A DNA stretch of 64,000 nt, from the NCBI GenBank assembly GCA_947501115.1, contig CANMVX010000002.1:1-64000 (forward strand). Direction: 5' to 3'. A program made the translations under genes and the position numbers. Under the pieces are notes generated by a model that was not told the origin of the DNA, searched no databases, and worked only from the letters and a program-made list of their open reading frames with translations. Source of the stretch: Haliscomenobacteraceae bacterium (lineage in GTDB: Bacteria > Bacteroidota > Bacteroidia > Chitinophagales > Saprospiraceae). Of this stretch, positions 63,302 to 64,000 are shown piece by piece (position 1 is the first letter of the stretch; every line of letters begins with the position of its first letter).

Positions 63302-63309
63302 CAAATATA
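63302..63309 (-). promoter_or_regulatory. -7 box of the TlpA-like gene
   Basis: TATATTTG on the minus strand (CAAATATA on plus), an exact TAnnTTTG match that gives a leader of about 58 bases to ATG 63238 and sits right beside the tag start on the other strand. Confidence 0.4.
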
Positions 63310-63816
63310 ATGTCCTATTGTCTTTCCGTTCAAAAACTACCCGAAAATCACGTTTCCCGATATTATCACGACCATGTTTATGGTGTCCCGATGGAAGATG
63401 ATAGTCTTTTATTTGAAAGACTGGTTATGGAAATTAATCAGGCAGGATTAAGTTGGGTAACTATTCTAAAGAAACAGGAAAACTTTAAAAAGGCTTTTGA
63501 TGACTATGACCTGGAAAAAATGGCTCACTATGGGGAAGATAAAATCGATGAGTTATTGCAGAATGAAGGAATTATAAGGAATCAATTGAAAATAAGGTCG
63601 GTCATTTATAATGCTAATATAGTGCTACAATTAATTGAAAACCATGGAAGTTTTAAGGCCTGGCTCGAGGTGCATCACCCAGCTGAATTACAGGACTGGG
63701 TTAAACTTTTTAAAAAAACCTTTAAATTTACAGGCCCGGAAATTGTCAGGGAATTCCTTGTTAGTTTGGCTTATTTACCTGGTGCCCATGACGAATTTTG
63801 CCATTTAAAAAAATAA
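63310..63816 (+). CDS. tag: DNA-3-methyladenine glycosylase I
   Basis: About 168 residues from ATG 63310 (MSYCLSV); an ATG at 63277 adds 11 residues unlike the family. It removes 3-methyladenine from alkylated DNA. The zinc ligands expected for Tag are in place: the Cys near the start (SYC), His in RYYHDHVYG, and GAHDEFC near the end. INQAGLSWVTILKKQENF carries the conserved active-site Glu/Trp region, and NEGIIRNQLKI the DNA-contacting loop. The length is slightly shorter than the Escherichia coli enzyme. The start lies head-to-head with the TlpA-like gene. Confidence 0.92.
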   Translation: MSYCLSVQKLPENHVSRYYHDHVYGVPMEDDSLLFERLVMEINQAGLSWVTILKKQENFKKAFDDYDLEKMAHYGEDKIDELLQNEGIIRNQLKIRSVIYNANIVLQLIENHGSFKAWLEVHHPAELQDWVKLFKKTFKFTGPEIVREFLVSLAYLPGAHDEFCHLKK

Positions 63817-63919
63817 GTGAGCGAGCACAGCTTTAATTAGGTGAAACCCATATAAAATTATTCTTTATTACGTTTAACTAATAAATTATCTTCGATGTTT
63901 ATTTTGAATAATTGAAAAA

Positions 63920-64000
63920 ATGAATCCATTGATTTCCTGGAAAAAAATTGTACTGGCAACCGTCCTTTGGAGCGTAACCAACACGCTCTTTGGTATTGAT
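63920..64000 (+). CDS. N-terminus of an exported protein, truncated by the window edge
   Basis: Twenty-seven codons from ATG 63920 run open to the last base. They read MNPLISWKKIVLATVLWSV..., a basic start followed by a hydrophobic core and LFG, typical of a signal peptide. Nothing of the mature protein is visible, so no function can be given. The upstream 100 bases are AT-rich. Confidence 0.6.
   Translation, partial: MNPLISWKKIVLATVLWSVTNTLFGID

Overview
The window comes from a member of the Bacteroidota, most likely the Saprospiria/Saprospiraceae. This rests on family content and is not a phylogeny. The evidence includes type IX secretion (T9SS) cargo with type A and type B sorting tails, a PorP/SprF protein, HYR-repeat proteins with dockerin-like modules, a GLPGLI protein, a Bacteroidota-type succinate dehydrogenase operon, a DUF4295 gene after rpmB-rpmG, DUF2452, and many upstream boxes matching the Bacteroidota promoter core TAnnTTTG. 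Shine-Dalgarno sequences are mostly absent and several starts are TTG or GTG. No prophage, transposase, CRISPR array or rRNA was seen.

Layout. 1-11860 is a surface-protein block: the end of a SprB-like adhesin, its PorP/SprF partner, and two large paralogous HYR proteins with dockerin-like and cohesin-like modules. 11923-16453 holds yraN, a secreted Gfo/Idh/MocA protein, RNase R and an unknown gene. 16513-20226 is the sdhCAB operon with promoter and terminator. 20645-27319 runs mostly leftward: fatty acid hydroxylase, a cystathionine beta-synthase-like enzyme, an esterase, a PhoD-like phosphatase, a rightward Nudix gene and signal peptidase I. 27408-27610 is a candidate structured RNA. 27760-37452 is a mix of unknown genes, a 3'-5' exonuclease, DUF2452, dgkA, a lamin-tail protein, asd and a coiled-coil protein. 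37963-40982 is a leftward permease / amidino-hydrolase / DUF1080 operon. 41150-49242 holds a GLPGLI protein, an outer-membrane beta-barrel protein, tRNA-Arg(CCG), an OmpA-like protein and a T9SS subtilase. 49339-51148 is tRNA-Arg(ACG), rpmB, rpmG, DUF4295 and ftsY. 53493-58710 is a sulfur/methionine block (ribA, metZ, osmC on the left; SAM riboswitch, Cys-rich leader, metY, metX on the right). 58764-61868 has a lipid-kinase/beta-lactamase-like fusion and a T9SS amidase. The window closes with a TlpA-like protein, tag and a truncated gene.

How genes work together. asd, metX, metY, metZ and the CBS-like enzyme cover much of homoserine, homocysteine and cysteine interconversion. The metYX unit carries the most striking control region: a canonical promoter, a SAM-I riboswitch, and ten bases later a 38-codon ORF with six consecutive Cys codons embedded in alternative hairpins. 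This looks like a tandem SAM plus cysteine (Cys-tRNA) sensing leader.

Intergenic repeats are a second theme. A dispersed family built on a TGACCCC/GGGGTCA hairpin and a CCGCCAGGGGC module fills three intergenic regions. An unrelated 92-102 bp tandem array fills a fourth. Three of these four regions lie between convergent genes.
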